From: Chromatiales bacterium
GTDB lineage: Bacteria > Pseudomonadota > Gammaproteobacteria > Chromatiales > Chromatiaceae
Length of the DNA: 64,000 nt
NCBI GenBank assembly: GCA_024762475.1
Contig: JANTHJ010000002.1
Location: 1 to 64,000, forward strand
Reading direction: 5' to 3'
Below, piece after piece: positions 8,388 to 19,583 of the stretch (the first letter of the stretch is position 1; the number at the start of each line of letters is the position of its first letter). The notes beneath the pieces were generated by a model. That model searched no databases. It worked only from the letters and a program-made list of their open reading frames with translations, and had not been told where the DNA came from. The position numbers and the translations under genes are program-made.

Positions 8388-8958
8388 CCTCGACCGACTG
8401 CGCCGGGACATCGTCTTCGAGGACGACCTGATGGGGCATCATTTCGTATTCCACACCACTTGGGGACTGTTCTCACCCAAGGGTATCGACGAGGGTACGC
8501 GCCTGCTGCTGCGGCACATGGAGGTACGCCCCGACGAGCGTGCCATCGACCTGGGCTGCGGCTATGGGCCGATCGGCATGGCGATCGCCCGCAACGCCCC
8601 GGAAGGCCACTGCCTGATGGTGGACAAGGACTTCGTGGCGATCGACTACGCCAACGCCAACCTGAAGCGCAACCATATCACCAATGCCGAGGCCATCCTC
8701 AGCGATGGCCTAAAACAGGTGCCGCCGCAGACCTTCACCCTCGCCGCCACCAACCTGCCGGCCAAGACCAGCAAGGAACACTATTACCTGTTCTTCCACG
8801 ACATCCGCGAACGTCTGGAGCCAGGCGGCCGTTTCTATGTGGTGGTCATCAGCGGTCTACGGCGCTTCATCGAGCGGGCCTTCGTCGAGGTCTTCGGCAA
8901 TCACACCAAGGTCAAACAGGGGGCCAGCTACACCGTGGCCCTGGCGGAAAAGCGGTAG
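8359..8958 (+). CDS. Class I SAM methyltransferase, RsmC-like small domain
   Basis: A 199-residue methyltransferase with AIDLGCGYGPIGMAIA as the SAM-binding motif I and a NLPAKTS segment where rRNA N2-guanine methyltransferases have NPP(F/Y). The N-terminus VFHTTWGLFSPKGIDEGTRLL matches the C-terminal catalytic half of RsmC-type enzymes, but the extra N-terminal domain of RsmC is absent. I prefer the ATG at 8359; a GTG at 8335 is possible. The target is probably RNA, but the family also includes uncharacterised enzymes. Confidence 0.8.
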   Translation: MSRKSKTPLDLDRLRRDIVFEDDLMGHHFVFHTTWGLFSPKGIDEGTRLLLRHMEVRPDERAIDLGCGYGPIGMAIARNAPEGHCLMVDKDFVAIDYANANLKRNHITNAEAILSDGLKQVPPQTFTLAATNLPAKTSKEHYYLFFHDIRERLEPGGRFYVVVISGLRRFIERAFVEVFGNHTKVKQGASYTVALAEKR

Positions 8959-9174
8959 CCCCTCTGCACTTTCCCAGGGCTCCGTCATCTAAACTCGTTA
9001 CTCATTGAAAAGTAGGGCGGGCGGCCTGCTCGGGTTAGACGACGCTATCCTGTGCACTTCCCATCTCACGATGGGAAAACCATTCCCCTCCGGTTAGAAT
9101 GCGCCCCGCAAGCTGCAGGGGACGCCGTTTTGCGCCGTCAGTCGGGCGATCTCCGGCCGCGGGAAAATTTCCGC

Positions 9175-9201
9175 TAAAGAATGCCCGCCAAGGGCCGCTA
9201 A
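9175..9201 (+). promoter_or_regulatory. FliA (sigma-28) type promoter upstream of the diguanylate cyclase
   Basis: TAAAGAAT, an 11-base spacer and GCCGCTAA lie in the 283-bp gap before the GGDEF gene. The enterobacterial FliA consensus is TAAAGTTT-N11-GCCGATAA, so this matches 13 of 16 positions with exact spacing. The predicted start is about 30 bases before the ATG at 9242. No other gene occupies the gap. Confidence 0.5.
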
Positions 9202-9241
9202 GGGGGCAGGCAGTACCCCCTACCGAGGTTCGCACCCGACT

Positions 9242-10300
9242 ATGACCAGCGAAAAAAAGAACGAGGTCTCTCCCGAGCAGTCTGCCGAACTGCTGCGCCT
9301 GACCCTCCCCATGATGGCCCAGCACAACGTGCCGGTCACGCCCCGCAACTATGCGGTCTGGTTCGAGTTCGTGCGCGGCGAAAACCCCGAACTGAAGGCC
9401 GAATTGCAGAGTCTGATCGACGCCAACGCCGCCTTCACCCCGCAACTGAACGAGAAGCTGTTCGAGAAATATGCCGCCGAATGCAACGTCGAGCAGTTCC
9501 TGAAAATCCGCAGCGAAATGAACGACCTGATGGACGACGTGGCCGGCTCGCTACAGGAAGTCGGCAGCGAGGCCCAGCGCTTCGGCGGCCACCTCGACGG
9601 CGTGGTCGAAGACGTCCAGCGCAGCAGCAACCTGGACGACATCAAGGAATTGCTGCGCTCACTGGTGGATGAAACCCGCACCATGCGTCGCTCCACCCAG
9701 CTGCTGCACGAACACCTGGAGGCCAAATCACAGGAGATCGCCCTGCTGCAGGAAGAATTGGAGCAGGAACGCAAGCGGGCCTCCACCGACCCGCTCACCG
9801 GTCTGGCCAATCGTCGCAGTTTCACCGAGGCCCTCGCCCACCATGGCGCCGATACGAACCAGCCGGGCGAGCTGTCGCTGCTGATGATCGACATCGACCA
9901 CTTCAAAGAGGTCAACGATACCCATGGCCACCTTATCGGCGACCGGGTCATCCGCTTTCTCGCCCAGGTGCTGCAGCAGCATATCAAGGGACAGGACCTG
10001 GCAGCCCGCTACGGCGGAGAGGAATTCGTGGTGCTGCTTCCGAGGACTGGACTGCGGGGCGCCAGCGCGGTGGCCGAACAGATCCGCCAGGCGATGGGAG
10101 AGGCCAAGCTGGTGCGCTCGGACAACAAGCAGCCTCTCGGAAGGATCACCGTCTCCATCGGCGTAGCCGCCTATCAGCCGGGCGAAGATCCCATGGACCT
10201 GGTCAACCGGGCCGACCAGGCCCTCTACCGCTCCAAGCAGGGCGGCCGCAACAAGGTCACGGTGGACATGGATGCCACCGGCATCAGCAACCGCGCCTGA
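9242..10300 (+). CDS. Diguanylate cyclase (GGDEF protein)
   Basis: A 352-residue cytoplasmic enzyme making cyclic di-GMP from two GTP. Residues 1-130 form an N-terminal helical domain with the motif YAVWFEFVRGENPEL found in many stand-alone proteobacterial GGDEF proteins. A coiled coil (about 131-180) leads into the GGDEF domain starting STDPLTGLANRRSF. The active site GGEEF is at 258-262, and metal ligands are in MIDIDHFKEVND. The product-inhibition I-site, normally RxxD, reads KGQD at 249-252, so feedback inhibition may be weak. No transmembrane segment or signal peptide is visible. It faces gatB with 9 bp between the stops. Confidence 0.93.
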   Translation: MTSEKKNEVSPEQSAELLRLTLPMMAQHNVPVTPRNYAVWFEFVRGENPELKAELQSLIDANAAFTPQLNEKLFEKYAAECNVEQFLKIRSEMNDLMDDVAGSLQEVGSEAQRFGGHLDGVVEDVQRSSNLDDIKELLRSLVDETRTMRRSTQLLHEHLEAKSQEIALLQEELEQERKRASTDPLTGLANRRSFTEALAHHGADTNQPGELSLLMIDIDHFKEVNDTHGHLIGDRVIRFLAQVLQQHIKGQDLAARYGGEEFVVLLPRTGLRGASAVAEQIRQAMGEAKLVRSDNKQPLGRITVSIGVAAYQPGEDPMDLVNRADQALYRSKQGGRNKVTVDMDATGISNRA

Positions 10301-10309
10301 ACAGGCCGC

Positions 10310-11755
10310 TCATTCCTCCAGCTTCTGCCGCAGTAATTCGTTGACCTGCTGCGGATTGGCCTTGCCCTGTGATTTCTTCATCACCTGGCCGACGAAAAAG
10401 CCGACCATCTTCTTGCGCTTGTCCGGCTCGGCCGCCTGGTAGTTCGCCACCTGCTCCGGGTTGGCCGCGATCACCTCGTCGACCCAGTCGGCCAGCGCGC
10501 TGGTATCGGTGACCTGCTTCAGCCCCTTCGCCTCGATGACCTCGTCGGCACCGCCCTCCCCCGCCCACATCGCCTCGAAGACCTGCTTGGCGATCTTGCC
10601 GGAAATGGTGCTGTCGAGGATGCGCGCCAACAATTGCCCCAGTCCCGCCGCCGACACCGGCGATTGCTCTATCTCCAGGGCCGCCTTGTTGAGGGCCGCC
10701 GCCAGTTCGCCCATGATCCAGTTCGCCGCCAGCTTGGCATCGCCGCAGACCGAAACCGTCTCTTCGTAGTAATCGGCCTGTGCACGACTGGCGGTAAGCA
10801 TACTGGCGTCATAGGCCGACAGGCCGTGCTCGGACGTCAATCGCGCACGCCGCTCATCCGGCAGCTCCGGCATGTCGCGGGTGGCGTCTTCGACAAAATC
10901 GTCATCGAGCACGACCGGCAATAGGTCGGGGTCGGGAAAATAGCGATAGTCGTTGGCCTCTTCCTTGGAGCGCATGGGGCGGGTCTCGTCCCGGTCCGCG
11001 TCATACAGGCGCGTCTCCTGCACGATCCTCCCACCATCCTCGATGACCTCGATCTGGCGCTCCATCTCGTAATTGATGGCCCGTTCGACGAAGCGAAATG
11101 AGTTGATGTTCTTCAGCTCGGTGCGGGTACCCAACTTCTGTTCGCCGCTGGGCCTCACCGAGACGTTGGCATCACAGCGAAAGCTGCCTTCCTGCATGTT
11201 GCCGTCGCAGATCCCCAGCCAGGTGACGATCTGGTAGATTTTGCGCGCGTAGGCCACCGCCTCCTTCGCCGAGCGCATGTCGGGCTCGGAGACGATCTCG
11301 AGCAGCGGCGTGCCGGCGCGGTTGAGGTCGATACCGGTCATGCCATGGAAGTCTTCATGCAGCGACTTGCCCGCATCCTCCTCGAGATGCGCCCGGGTCA
11401 CCCCGATGGTCTTGACCTCACCACCATCCAGCAGGATCTCCACGCGGCCCGGTCCGACGATGGGCAGCTCGAACTGGCTGATCTGATAGCCCTTGGGCAG
11501 ATCTGGATAGAAGTAGTTCTTGCGCGCAAACACCGAGCGCCGGCCCAGCTGCGCGTCGATCGCCTTGGCAAAGCGTACCGCGAACTCGACCGCCCGGCGA
11601 TTGAGCACCGGCAGGGTGCCCGGCATACCCAGATCCAGCAGCGAGGCCTGGGTGTTCGGCTCGGCACCGAAGGCCGTGGACGAACCCGAGAAGATCTTGG
11701 ACTTGGTGGCCAGCTGAGTATGGATCTCGAGGCCGATGACAGCTTCCCATTGCAT
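10310..11755 (-). CDS. gatB: Asp-tRNA(Asn)/Glu-tRNA(Gln) amidotransferase subunit B
   Basis: tRNA-binding and kinase subunit of GatCAB, which converts misacylated Glu-tRNA(Gln) and/or Asp-tRNA(Asn) to the amidated forms. The 481 residues start [15 protein letters not shown], followed by the [25 protein letters not shown] core, and end with the YqeY-like tail helical domain to [10 protein letters not shown]. GatA and GatC lie upstream; a 325-bp repeat-filled gap separates gatA from gatB, so gatB may be read through or have its own promoter. Confidence 0.98.
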   Translation of the reverse strand: MQWEAVIGLEIHTQLATKSKIFSGSSTAFGAEPNTQASLLDLGMPGTLPVLNRRAVEFAVRFAKAIDAQLGRRSVFARKNYFYPDLPKGYQISQFELPIVGPGRVEILLDGGEVKTIGVTRAHLEEDAGKSLHEDFHGMTGIDLNRAGTPLLEIVSEPDMRSAKEAVAYARKIYQIVTWLGICDGNMQEGSFRCDANVSVRPSGEQKLGTRTELKNINSFRFVERAINYEMERQIEVIEDGGRIVQETRLYDADRDETRPMRSKEEANDYRYFPDPDLLPVVLDDDFVEDATRDMPELPDERRARLTSEHGLSAYDASMLTASRAQADYYEETVSVCGDAKLAANWIMGELAAALNKAALEIEQSPVSAAGLGQLLARILDSTISGKIAKQVFEAMWAGEGGADEVIEAKGLKQVTDTSALADWVDEVIAANPEQVANYQAAEPDKRKKMVGFFVGQVMKKSQGKANPQQVNELLRQKLEE

Positions 11756-11778
11756 GGTTCAGTGCCTCATTGGGCTAT

Positions 11779-11912
11779 GTGCAATTTTTTCACCACGAAG
11801 AGCACGAAGAGCACGAAGAGCACGAAGTTTTAATGGTCGCACGGCTCCAGCAATAGACGTGATCCAAGAACCTTCGTGTCCTTTGTGTTCTTTGTGGTTC
11901 AAGATTTTCAAA
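11779..11912. repeat. Inverted-repeat element, copy A (CACGAAGA family)
   Basis: The left arm contains CACCACGAAG followed by GAAGAGCAC-type tandem units; the right arm carries the complementary CTTCGTGT, CTTTGTGTTC and TTTGTGGTTC, ending in AAGATTTTCAAA. The arms can fold into a long hairpin around a centre with GGTCGCACGG. No transposase is encoded. Copy B begins 182 bp later. Together they fill the gatA-gatB gap (11756-12080). Confidence 0.8.
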
Positions 11913-11960
11913 GCTCCTGCTCTGATCTACCCGCGTAGTTTCAGTGCTGCTCTCGGTAAC

Positions 11961-12084
11961 GTGCGATTGTTTCACCACGAAGAACACGAAGAGCACAAAG
12001 TTTTATTGGTCGCACGGATCCGGCAATGGACGTCATCCAAGAACCTTCGTGTTCTTTGTGTTCTTTGTGGTTCAAGATTTTCAA
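11961..12084. repeat. Inverted-repeat element, copy B, running into gatA
   Basis: Second copy of the element, with left arm TTTCACCACGAAGAACACG and right arm GTTCTTTGTGGTTCAAG then ATTTTCAAAA. The shared centre includes GTCGCACGG and ATCCAAGAACCTTCGTGT. Its right end overlaps gatA: the gatA stop codon (complement of TCA at 12081-12083) is part of the conserved TTTTCAAA end. Confidence 0.8.
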
Positions 12085-13532
12085 AACCCCGCCGGCACCT
12101 GCCGATGCCAGTCGGTCTCGCGCTGTATCTGGTGCGCCACGTTCAGCAGGCGCGCCTCTTCGAAATGGTTGCCGATCATCTGGAAGCCGGTGGGCAGGCC
12201 CTCGGCCGGGGGCGCCGGAATCGAAATCGCCGGCAGCCCCGCCAGATTGACCGCGATGGTGTAGATGTCCTGCAGATACATCGAGACCGGATCGTCGGTC
12301 TTGTCGCCCAGCGGAAAGGCGGTGCCCGGCGCAGTGGGAGTAACGATCAGGTCGACCCGCTCGAAGGCGCTGCGGAAATCCTGGGCAATCAGCTGGCGTA
12401 CCTGCTGCGCCTTCAGATAATAGGCATCGTAGTACCCCGCCGAGAGGGCATAGGTGCCGATCAGAATCCGCCGCTTCACCTCGGCACCGAAGCCCTCCGA
12501 GCGTGAGCGCTTGTACAGGTCTTCCAGGTCCTTGGGATCCTCGCAGCGATGGCCGAAACGCACACCGTCGAAGCGTGACAGATTGGATGAGCACTCCGCC
12601 GGGGCGACCACATAATAGGCCGGCACCGATAGATGGGCATTCGGCAGACTGATCTCGATGACCTCGACCCCCTGCCGCTTCAGCTCCCCCAGCACCGCCT
12701 CGGTGGCGGCCGCCACGCCGCTGTCCAGCCCCTCCTGCATGAACTCGCGGACCAGACCTACCTTGAGGCCCGCCAGGGGGTGCTCGAGGGCGGCGGCATA
12801 GTCATCTACCGGGCGGTCGACGCTGGTCGAGTCCCGCTCGTCGAATCCGGCCATACCCGAGAGCAGCAGGGCCGCATCCTCGGCGCTGCGGGCCATGGGC
12901 CCTGCCTGGTCGAGCGACGAGGCAAAGGCAATCATGCCCCAACGCGAACAACGGCCATAGGTGGGCTTGAGCCCGGTGATGCCGGTCAGTGCCGCCGGCT
13001 GCCGGATCGAGCCCCCGGTATCGGTTCCAGTAGCCGCTGGCGCCAGCCGTGCCGCCACTGCGGCCGCCGAACCACCGGAAGACCCTCCGGGCACCCGGCT
13101 GCTATCCCACGGGTTGCGCACCGGTCCATAGTAGCTGGTCTCGTTGGAAGAGCCCATCGCGAACTCGTCCATGTTGGTCTTGCCCAGCATCACCATACCG
13201 GCCTGTGCGAGATTGGTGACCACGGCGGCATCGTAGGGCGAGACAAAATTGTCCAGCATGAACGAACCGCAGCTGGTGCGCACATCCTGGGTGCAGAAGA
13301 TATCCTTGTGCGCCAGGGGGATACCGGTGAGCGGACCGGCCTCTCCGGCGGCGATCCGCGCATCGGCCGCCTCGGCCTGGGCCAGGGCCTGCTCCTCGGT
13401 GACCGTGATGAAGCTGTTGAGTCGCCCGTCCAGGGCCGCGATCCGGTCCAGGAAGTGCCGGGTCAGCTCCACACTGGAGAATTCCCCGCCGGCCAGGCCG
13501 GTAGAGAGCTGCGCAAGGGTCTTGTCATGCAT
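12081..13532 (-). CDS. gatA: Asp-tRNA(Asn)/Glu-tRNA(Gln) amidotransferase subunit A
   Basis: Amidase-signature subunit of GatCAB that releases ammonia from glutamine. From the ATG at 13532 the protein has 483 residues and starts [17 protein letters not shown], the usual family start. The catalytic Lys-Ser-Ser triad is K76 (LAHKDIF), S151 in GGSSGGS and S175 in [14 protein letters not shown] at 13562 overlapping the gatC stop has a better ribosome context and would add ten residues. The C-terminus PAGF ends inside repeat copy B. Confidence 0.97.
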   Translation of the reverse strand: MHDKTLAQLSTGLAGGEFSSVELTRHFLDRIAALDGRLNSFITVTEEQALAQAEAADARIAAGEAGPLTGIPLAHKDIFCTQDVRTSCGSFMLDNFVSPYDAAVVTNLAQAGMVMLGKTNMDEFAMGSSNETSYYGPVRNPWDSSRVPGGSSGGSAAAVAARLAPAATGTDTGGSIRQPAALTGITGLKPTYGRCSRWGMIAFASSLDQAGPMARSAEDAALLLSGMAGFDERDSTSVDRPVDDYAAALEHPLAGLKVGLVREFMQEGLDSGVAAATEAVLGELKRQGVEVIEISLPNAHLSVPAYYVVAPAECSSNLSRFDGVRFGHRCEDPKDLEDLYKRSRSEGFGAEVKRRILIGTYALSAGYYDAYYLKAQQVRQLIAQDFRSAFERVDLIVTPTAPGTAFPLGDKTDDPVSMYLQDIYTIAVNLAGLPAISIPAPPAEGLPTGFQMIGNHFEEARLLNVAHQIQRETDWHRQVPAGF

Positions 13533-13558
13533 GGGGGTGTGCTCGTGTTCGGATCGGC

Positions 13559-13846
13559 TCACTCGATGACCTTGGGCACCAGGAAGAGGCCATTTTCGGC
13601 CGCCGGCGCGTTGCGCAGGTAGCGCTCGCGCTGATTGGTCTCGGTCACCTCATCCGGTCGCAGGCGCTGCGGCATCTCCAGCGGATGGGCCATCGGCTCT
13701 ACCTGAGAGGTGTCGACCGCCTGCATCTGCTCGACCAGGCCCAGGATATTGGACAAATCCCGCTGCAGGGGTGCAATCTCGGCCTCATCCACCGCCAGGC
13801 GGGCCAGGTGTGCGATCTTGTGGATGTCATCGGAACTGAGTGACAT
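13559..13846 (-). CDS. gatC: Asp-tRNA(Asn)/Glu-tRNA(Gln) amidotransferase subunit C
   Basis: Small GatCAB subunit that stabilises GatA. I choose the ATG at 13846 ([19 protein letters not shown]), with GAGGG eight bases before it; an ATG two codons upstream is possible. The 95 residues show the family hallmarks: the N-terminal HLARL helix, [31 protein letters not shown], and the C-terminal FLVPKVIE. It is the first gene of gatC-gatA-(gatB), divergent from mreB. Confidence 0.96.
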   Translation of the reverse strand: MSLSSDDIHKIAHLARLAVDEAEIAPLQRDLSNILGLVEQMQAVDTSQVEPMAHPLEMPQRLRPDEVTETNQRERYLRNAPAAENGLFLVPKVIE

Positions 13847-13958
13847 GGACATGCCCTCTACTGCTGCTCACGGAGAAGAGCCGAAAATTACCACAGCCAC
13901 CCACCTGCCGGCCAGCATTGACGACCTCGGCCACATGCCGCAAAACCGCGGGCCCGGC

Positions 13959-13988
13959 TTGCCCCACCCTGTGCCGCCTTGCTAGATT
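13959..13988 (+). promoter_or_regulatory. Candidate sigma-70 promoter for mreB
   Basis: TTGCCC (13959-13964) and TAGATT (13983-13988) are separated by 18 bases and lie about 90 bases before the mreB ATG. Each hexamer matches four of six consensus positions. It is the best pair in the 225-bp gatC-mreB gap, which has no gene. Confidence 0.3.
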
Positions 13989-14071
13989 AACGCACCCTGA
14001 ATTCGCAGCCCCCCGCTGCCACCGACCGAAAATCACCCGTTCGGCACCGAAACGGGCTCGCCACTGGATGA

Positions 14072-15127
<1,056 letters not shown>

Positions 15128-15156
15128 GTGGGACCGTCTGACCGGAGGGCATTGCC

Positions 15157-16062
15157 ATCAAGCCGATCTTTGCACAGGGCCCGAGCCAGACCACCCGGGT
15201 CTTGCTCGCGGTCGTGCTGTCGATCCTGCTGATGGCAGTAGACCAGCAGTTCCAGCAACTGCAGCGCATCCGCGGCATGCTGGCCTTCGTCACCTACCCA
15301 TTGCAGGCACTCGCCGAAGCACCGGTCAGCCTCGCGCGCTGGATCAGCGAGGTGACGGCGTCGCATAACGAGCTCCTCGACGAGAACCGGCACCTGCACA
15401 ACGAAAATCTCAAGGCGCGCGCAGAGCTGCAGCAGCTGGAGAGCCTGCGCGCGGAGAACCTGCGGTTACGCAACCTGCTGGATGCCTCGTACAAGGTGGG
15501 TGACCGCATCCTGATTGCCGAGCTGTCCGCGGTCGATCTGGACCCGTATCGTCAGCAGGTAATGATCAACAAGGGCTCGAGCTCGGGCGTGTTCGTGGGC
15601 CAGCCGGTGCTCGATGCCAACGCGGTGATGGGCCAGGTGGTGCAGACCACCCCCTTCTCGGCAACGGTACTGCTCATCACCGACCCCAGCCACTCGATCC
15701 CGGTGCAGGTGCTGCGCAACGGCCTGCGCACCATCGCGGTGGGCACCGGCCGCATCAACGAGCTCTCCCTGCCCTATCTGCCCACCAACTCGGACATCCG
15801 GGTCGATGACAAGCTGGTTACCTCTGGCCTGGGCGGCAAGTTTCCGCCAGGCTATCCGGTCGCCACGGTGACCAGGGTGGACCGTTCGCCGGACAATGCC
15901 TTTGCCCGGATCATCGCCACCCCGACCGCTCATCTCGACCGCAGCCGCGAGGTCCTGCTGGTTTGGTCGGTCCCCAGCAAACCGGCCATCCCGGACGAGG
16001 AAGTCCCTGAACAGGACAGTGACGCCACGCAGCCCGACTCGTTCGGCGAGGGTTCGCCGTGA
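15157..16062 (+). CDS. mreC: Rod-shape protein MreC, probable ATC start
   Basis: Periplasmic elongasome scaffold that activates PBP2. The open frame runs from a TGA at 15139, and no ATG, GTG or TTG occurs until a TTG at 15202, which lies inside the transmembrane helix. An ATC at 15157 has GGAGGG seven bases upstream and gives (M)KPIFAQGPSQTTRVLLAV, matching the MKPIF start of E. coli MreC. From there it has 301 residues: one membrane helix (about 15-35), a coiled coil (about 60-100), then the beta-barrel domain. Either a rare initiation codon is used or one base is wrong (ATG read as ATC). Confidence 0.9.
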   Translation: MKPIFAQGPSQTTRVLLAVVLSILLMAVDQQFQQLQRIRGMLAFVTYPLQALAEAPVSLARWISEVTASHNELLDENRHLHNENLKARAELQQLESLRAENLRLRNLLDASYKVGDRILIAELSAVDLDPYRQQVMINKGSSSGVFVGQPVLDANAVMGQVVQTTPFSATVLLITDPSHSIPVQVLRNGLRTIAVGTGRINELSLPYLPTNSDIRVDDKLVTSGLGGKFPPGYPVATVTRVDRSPDNAFARIIATPTAHLDRSREVLLVWSVPSKPAIPDEEVPEQDSDATQPDSFGEGSP

Positions 16063-16538
16063 ACGGACGCGGCCTCGGTGTCATCTGGCTGACCTTTGGC
16101 GTGGCGTTGCTGCTGATCATATTGCCGCTGCCAGAGTGGGCACGTCCACTGCGCCCGCAGTGGGTGACTCTGGTGCTGATCTATTGGTGTCTGGCCCTGC
16201 CGCATCGCATCAGCGTTGGCACCGGCTTCGTGCTCGGCCTGCTGCTGGATGTGCTCACCGGGACCCTACTGGGCCAACACGCCCTGGGGCTGTCCCTGGT
16301 GGCCTACCTCGCGGTGCAACTTCACGCCCGAATCCGGGTCTTTCCCTTGTGGCAGCAGGCACTCGCGGTGCTGGTGCTGCTGACGATGGAGCAGATTCTC
16401 TCCTTCTGGGTGATGGCGATCATCGGACAGAGGCCCCCGGGCCTGCAATACTGGGCGATTCCGCTGATCGGCGCCCTGCTCTGGCCCTGGGCCTTCGTGA
16501 CCCTGCGCAATATCCGCCGGCATTTCAAGGTGACCTGA
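16059..16538 (+). CDS. mreD: Rod-shape membrane protein MreD
   Basis: Inner-membrane elongasome component. The 159 residues form five or six hydrophobic segments (for example WLTFGVALLLIILPL, GTGFVLGLLLDVLTGTLLG and ALAVLVLLTMEQILSFWVM). It starts at GTG, overlapping the mreC stop by 4 bp, and ends 7 bp before mrdA. Confidence 0.94.
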   Translation: MNGRGLGVIWLTFGVALLLIILPLPEWARPLRPQWVTLVLIYWCLALPHRISVGTGFVLGLLLDVLTGTLLGQHALGLSLVAYLAVQLHARIRVFPLWQQALAVLVLLTMEQILSFWVMAIIGQRPPGLQYWAIPLIGALLWPWAFVTLRNIRRHFKVT

Positions 16539-16545
16539 ACGACGC

Positions 16546-18447
16546 ATGCAGATCAAGGACCATATCCGCGAGGAACAGGCCTTTCTCGGGCGCGCCGTCG
16601 TGTCGGGACTGCTGGTGATCATGGCCCTGCTGGCATTGGGTGCACGCCTGTTCCAGCTACAGGTGGTCGAACACGATCACTTCACTACCCTGTCGAAGGA
16701 CAATCGGGTCAAGCTGCGCCCTCTGCCCCCGACACGCGGCCTGATCTATGACCGCAGTGGCGTGCTGTTGGCACAGAACCGACCCGCCTACAGCCTGGAG
16801 CTGATTCCCGAGCAGGTAAAGGACGTGGAGGGTACGCTCGAGCGCCTGTCCCGATATATCGAGATCGATGCCGATGATCGCGAGCGCTTCGACCGCCTGC
16901 GCCGCCGCAAGCGGCGTTTCGACAGCGTTCCCATCCGCGTCAACCTGGACCCCGAGGAGGCCGCCCGCTTCGCGGTGGTGCGCCACCTGTTCCCGGGGGT
17001 GGATATCAAGGCCCAGCTGCTGCGCCACTATCCCTTCGCCGCGGCGACCTCACACCTGCTGGGCTATGTGGGGCGCATCAGCACCCGCGACCTGGAAACT
17101 ATCGATACGTCGAACTACGCCGGCACCAGCCACATCGGCAAAACCGGCCTGGAGAAGAGCTACGAGGCAGTCCTGCACGGAGAGGTGGGCGTGCAGCAGG
17201 TCGAGGTCAACTCGGTCGGCCGGGTCGTAAGGGTGTTGGAGGAGACGCCGCCCGAACCGGGCCAGGATCTGCACCTGCACCTGGATATCGGCCTTCAGCG
17301 AATCGCCCTGGAGGCCCTGGGCGACTACAATGGCGCGGTGGTCGCGATGGACCCGCGAAACGGGGGCATCCTCGCCCTGGCCAGCAAGCCCGGCTACAAC
17401 CCCAACCTGTTCGTCGAGGGCATCAGCCGGCGCGACTACAAGGCCCTGCAGGACAATCACGACCGTCCGCTCTACGACCGCGCCTTGCGCGGCCAGTATC
17501 CGCCGGGCTCGACCATCAAGCCGTTCATCGGCCTGGCAGGCCTCGAAACCGGCACCATCCGCTATGACACGACCTACTACTGCCCCGGCTACTTCCAGCT
17601 GCCCGGCCACGAGCACAAGTACCGCGACTGGAAGAAGAGTGGCCACGGCCCGGTCGATCTGGACATTGCCATTACCCAGTCATGCGATGTCTTCTACTAC
17701 AAGCTGGCGCACAACATGGGTATCGATGCCATGAGCAGCTATCTGGCCAATTTCGGCTTCGGCCGCCGCACCGGCATCGACTTGGTGGGCGAGTCCAGGG
17801 GGATACTGCCATCGAGGGAATGGAAGCGGCGCAACAAGCACCAGCCCTGGTACCCTGGCGAGACCATCATTGCCGGGATCGGACAGGGCTATTTCCTCAC
17901 CACCCCTCTGCAGCTGGCCGCCGCCACTGCGGCAATCGCCAATGGCGGCCACCTGGTACAGCCCCATGTGGTGGACTATCTGCAGACCCGGGGCAGCAAG
18001 GAGCGTATCCCCATCCCCCGGCATGACGAGCCCATCCCTGTTGTCTCCCAGGCAGACTGGGACGACGTCCGGGTTGCGATGGAGCACGTGGTCCAGGGCG
18101 CACGCGGCACCGCTCGCCGGATCCGCTCCGTGGCCTATCACATGGCCGGCAAGACCGGCACTGCCCAGGTCTTTACCGTGGGCCAGGAGGAGGAATACGA
18201 GGAGGAGAAGGTCTCCCACAAGAACCGCGACCACGCTCTATTCATCGCCTATGCGCCGACGGAGGATCCGCAGATTGCGATTGCAGTGGTAGTGGAGAAC
18301 GGCGGGCACGGCGGAACCACCGCCGCGCCGGTCGCTCGCAAGGTAATGGATGCCTGGCTGCTGCCCCGGCTGTATGGCTCCGACGCCAAGATCGCGAACG
18401 ACGTTACGGACGCGCCGACGACTTCCACCCCGAGAGACGGCACATGA
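16546..18447 (+). CDS. mrdA: Penicillin-binding protein 2 (elongation transpeptidase)
   Basis: Class B PBP that cross-links lateral-wall peptidoglycan together with RodA. The 633 residues have one N-terminal membrane helix (about 18-38), the pedestal domain with [18 protein letters not shown], and the transpeptidase domain. The active-site STIK is at 322-325; the SxN-type motif is SCD in [11 protein letters not shown], and KTGTAQ follows. The last four bases overlap mrdB (ATGA). Confidence 0.98.
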   Translation: MQIKDHIREEQAFLGRAVVSGLLVIMALLALGARLFQLQVVEHDHFTTLSKDNRVKLRPLPPTRGLIYDRSGVLLAQNRPAYSLELIPEQVKDVEGTLERLSRYIEIDADDRERFDRLRRRKRRFDSVPIRVNLDPEEAARFAVVRHLFPGVDIKAQLLRHYPFAAATSHLLGYVGRISTRDLETIDTSNYAGTSHIGKTGLEKSYEAVLHGEVGVQQVEVNSVGRVVRVLEETPPEPGQDLHLHLDIGLQRIALEALGDYNGAVVAMDPRNGGILALASKPGYNPNLFVEGISRRDYKALQDNHDRPLYDRALRGQYPPGSTIKPFIGLAGLETGTIRYDTTYYCPGYFQLPGHEHKYRDWKKSGHGPVDLDIAITQSCDVFYYKLAHNMGIDAMSSYLANFGFGRRTGIDLVGESRGILPSREWKRRNKHQPWYPGETIIAGIGQGYFLTTPLQLAAATAAIANGGHLVQPHVVDYLQTRGSKERIPIPRHDEPIPVVSQADWDDVRVAMEHVVQGARGTARRIRSVAYHMAGKTGTAQVFTVGQEEEYEEEKVSHKNRDHALFIAYAPTEDPQIAIAVVVENGGHGGTTAAPVARKVMDAWLLPRLYGSDAKIANDVTDAPTTSTPRDGT

Positions 18448-19583
18448 GCCTTCACCCCGCCGAGCTGGGCGACCTGACTCCCAGCGACCCCAATCGCCGC
18501 CAGGGTGTGCTGGCACGCTACCATCTCGACCTGCCTCTGCTGGTGGGACTGTTGCTGCTCAGTACCTACGGGCTGGTGGTGCTCTATTCGGCCAGCGGGC
18601 AGGATATCGGACAGGTCGAAAGACAGCTGCTGCGATTCCTTTTGGCCTTCGGTGTCATGGTGGGCGTGGCACAGATCCGCCCCGATCAACTCAGGCGCTG
18701 GAGCCCTTGGCTGTATCTGGTCGGCACCCTGTTGCTGGTACTGGTACTGGTGATTGGCGATGTCGGCAAGGGGGCGCAGCGCTGGCTGGATCTGGGGGTG
18801 ATCCGATTCCAGCCCTCGGAGATGGTCAAGCTGGCCGTGCCGATGATGCTCGCCTGGTACCTGTACGACAAGCCCTTAGCTCCAAGCGTGAGACATCTGG
18901 GCGTGGCGGTCGTATTGATGGCGGTGCCGGTGCTGCTCATCGCCAAGCAACCGGATTTAGGCACCTCGCTGCTGGTAGCAAGCGCGGGCGTGTTCGTGCT
19001 GTTTCTCGCCGGCATCAGCTGGCAGCTCATCGCCGGCCTGTTCACCGCGGCGGCTGCCGCCGCGCCCATCGCCTGGCACTTCATGCGCGACTACCAGAAG
19101 CAGCGGGTGCTCACCTTCCTCGACCCCGAAAAGGACCCCCTTGGCGCCGGCTATCACATCATCCAGTCCAAGATTGCCATCGGATCGGGGGGTCTGTGGG
19201 GCAAGGGCTGGCTCAACGGCACCCAGTCGCAACTCGATTTCCTGCCGGAACGCCACACCGATTTCATCTTTGCGGTGTTGGCCGAAGAGCTCGGCCTGGT
19301 CGGGGTGAGCCTGCTACTCGCCCTGTACCTGTTCATTATCCTGCGCGGACTGTATATCGCAACCCGCGCACAAGACACCTACGGGCGCCTGCTCGCCGGA
19401 TCACTGACCCTGGTATTCTTCGTCTACCTGCTGGTCAATGTCGGCATGGTGTCGGGCCTGCTGCCGGTGGTCGGCGTACCGTTGCCGCTGATCAGTTATG
19501 GCGGCACCTCGCTGGTGACCCTGATGGCAGGCTTCGGTATGCTGATGTCGATACACACCCACCGCAAGCTGCTGCCCCGATGA
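18444..19583 (+). CDS. mrdB: Rod-shape peptidoglycan glycosyltransferase RodA
   Basis: SEDS-family integral membrane polymerase that extends glycan strands from lipid II with PBP2. The 379 residues include about ten transmembrane segments. SEDS signatures are [21 protein letters not shown]... in the middle and, near the C-terminus, [17 protein letters not shown]. The N-terminal 30 residues are cytoplasmic. It overlaps mrdA and mltB by 4 bp each. Confidence 0.98.
   Translation: MSLHPAELGDLTPSDPNRRQGVLARYHLDLPLLVGLLLLSTYGLVVLYSASGQDIGQVERQLLRFLLAFGVMVGVAQIRPDQLRRWSPWLYLVGTLLLVLVLVIGDVGKGAQRWLDLGVIRFQPSEMVKLAVPMMLAWYLYDKPLAPSVRHLGVAVVLMAVPVLLIAKQPDLGTSLLVASAGVFVLFLAGISWQLIAGLFTAAAAAAPIAWHFMRDYQKQRVLTFLDPEKDPLGAGYHIIQSKIAIGSGGLWGKGWLNGTQSQLDFLPERHTDFIFAVLAEELGLVGVSLLLALYLFIILRGLYIATRAQDTYGRLLAGSLTLVFFVYLLVNVGMVSGLLPVVGVPLPLISYGGTSLVTLMAGFGMLMSIHTHRKLLPR

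Noticed and set aside
9060-9075. CCCATC-TCAC-GATGGG hairpin as a terminator
   Set aside because: It is followed by AAAA on the plus strand and lacks a T-run on either strand in the right position.
11791-11827. Short tandem GAAGAGCAC units that look CRISPR-like
   Set aside because: The units are 9 bp with no unique spacers, and they are one arm of a long inverted repeat. No cas genes are nearby.
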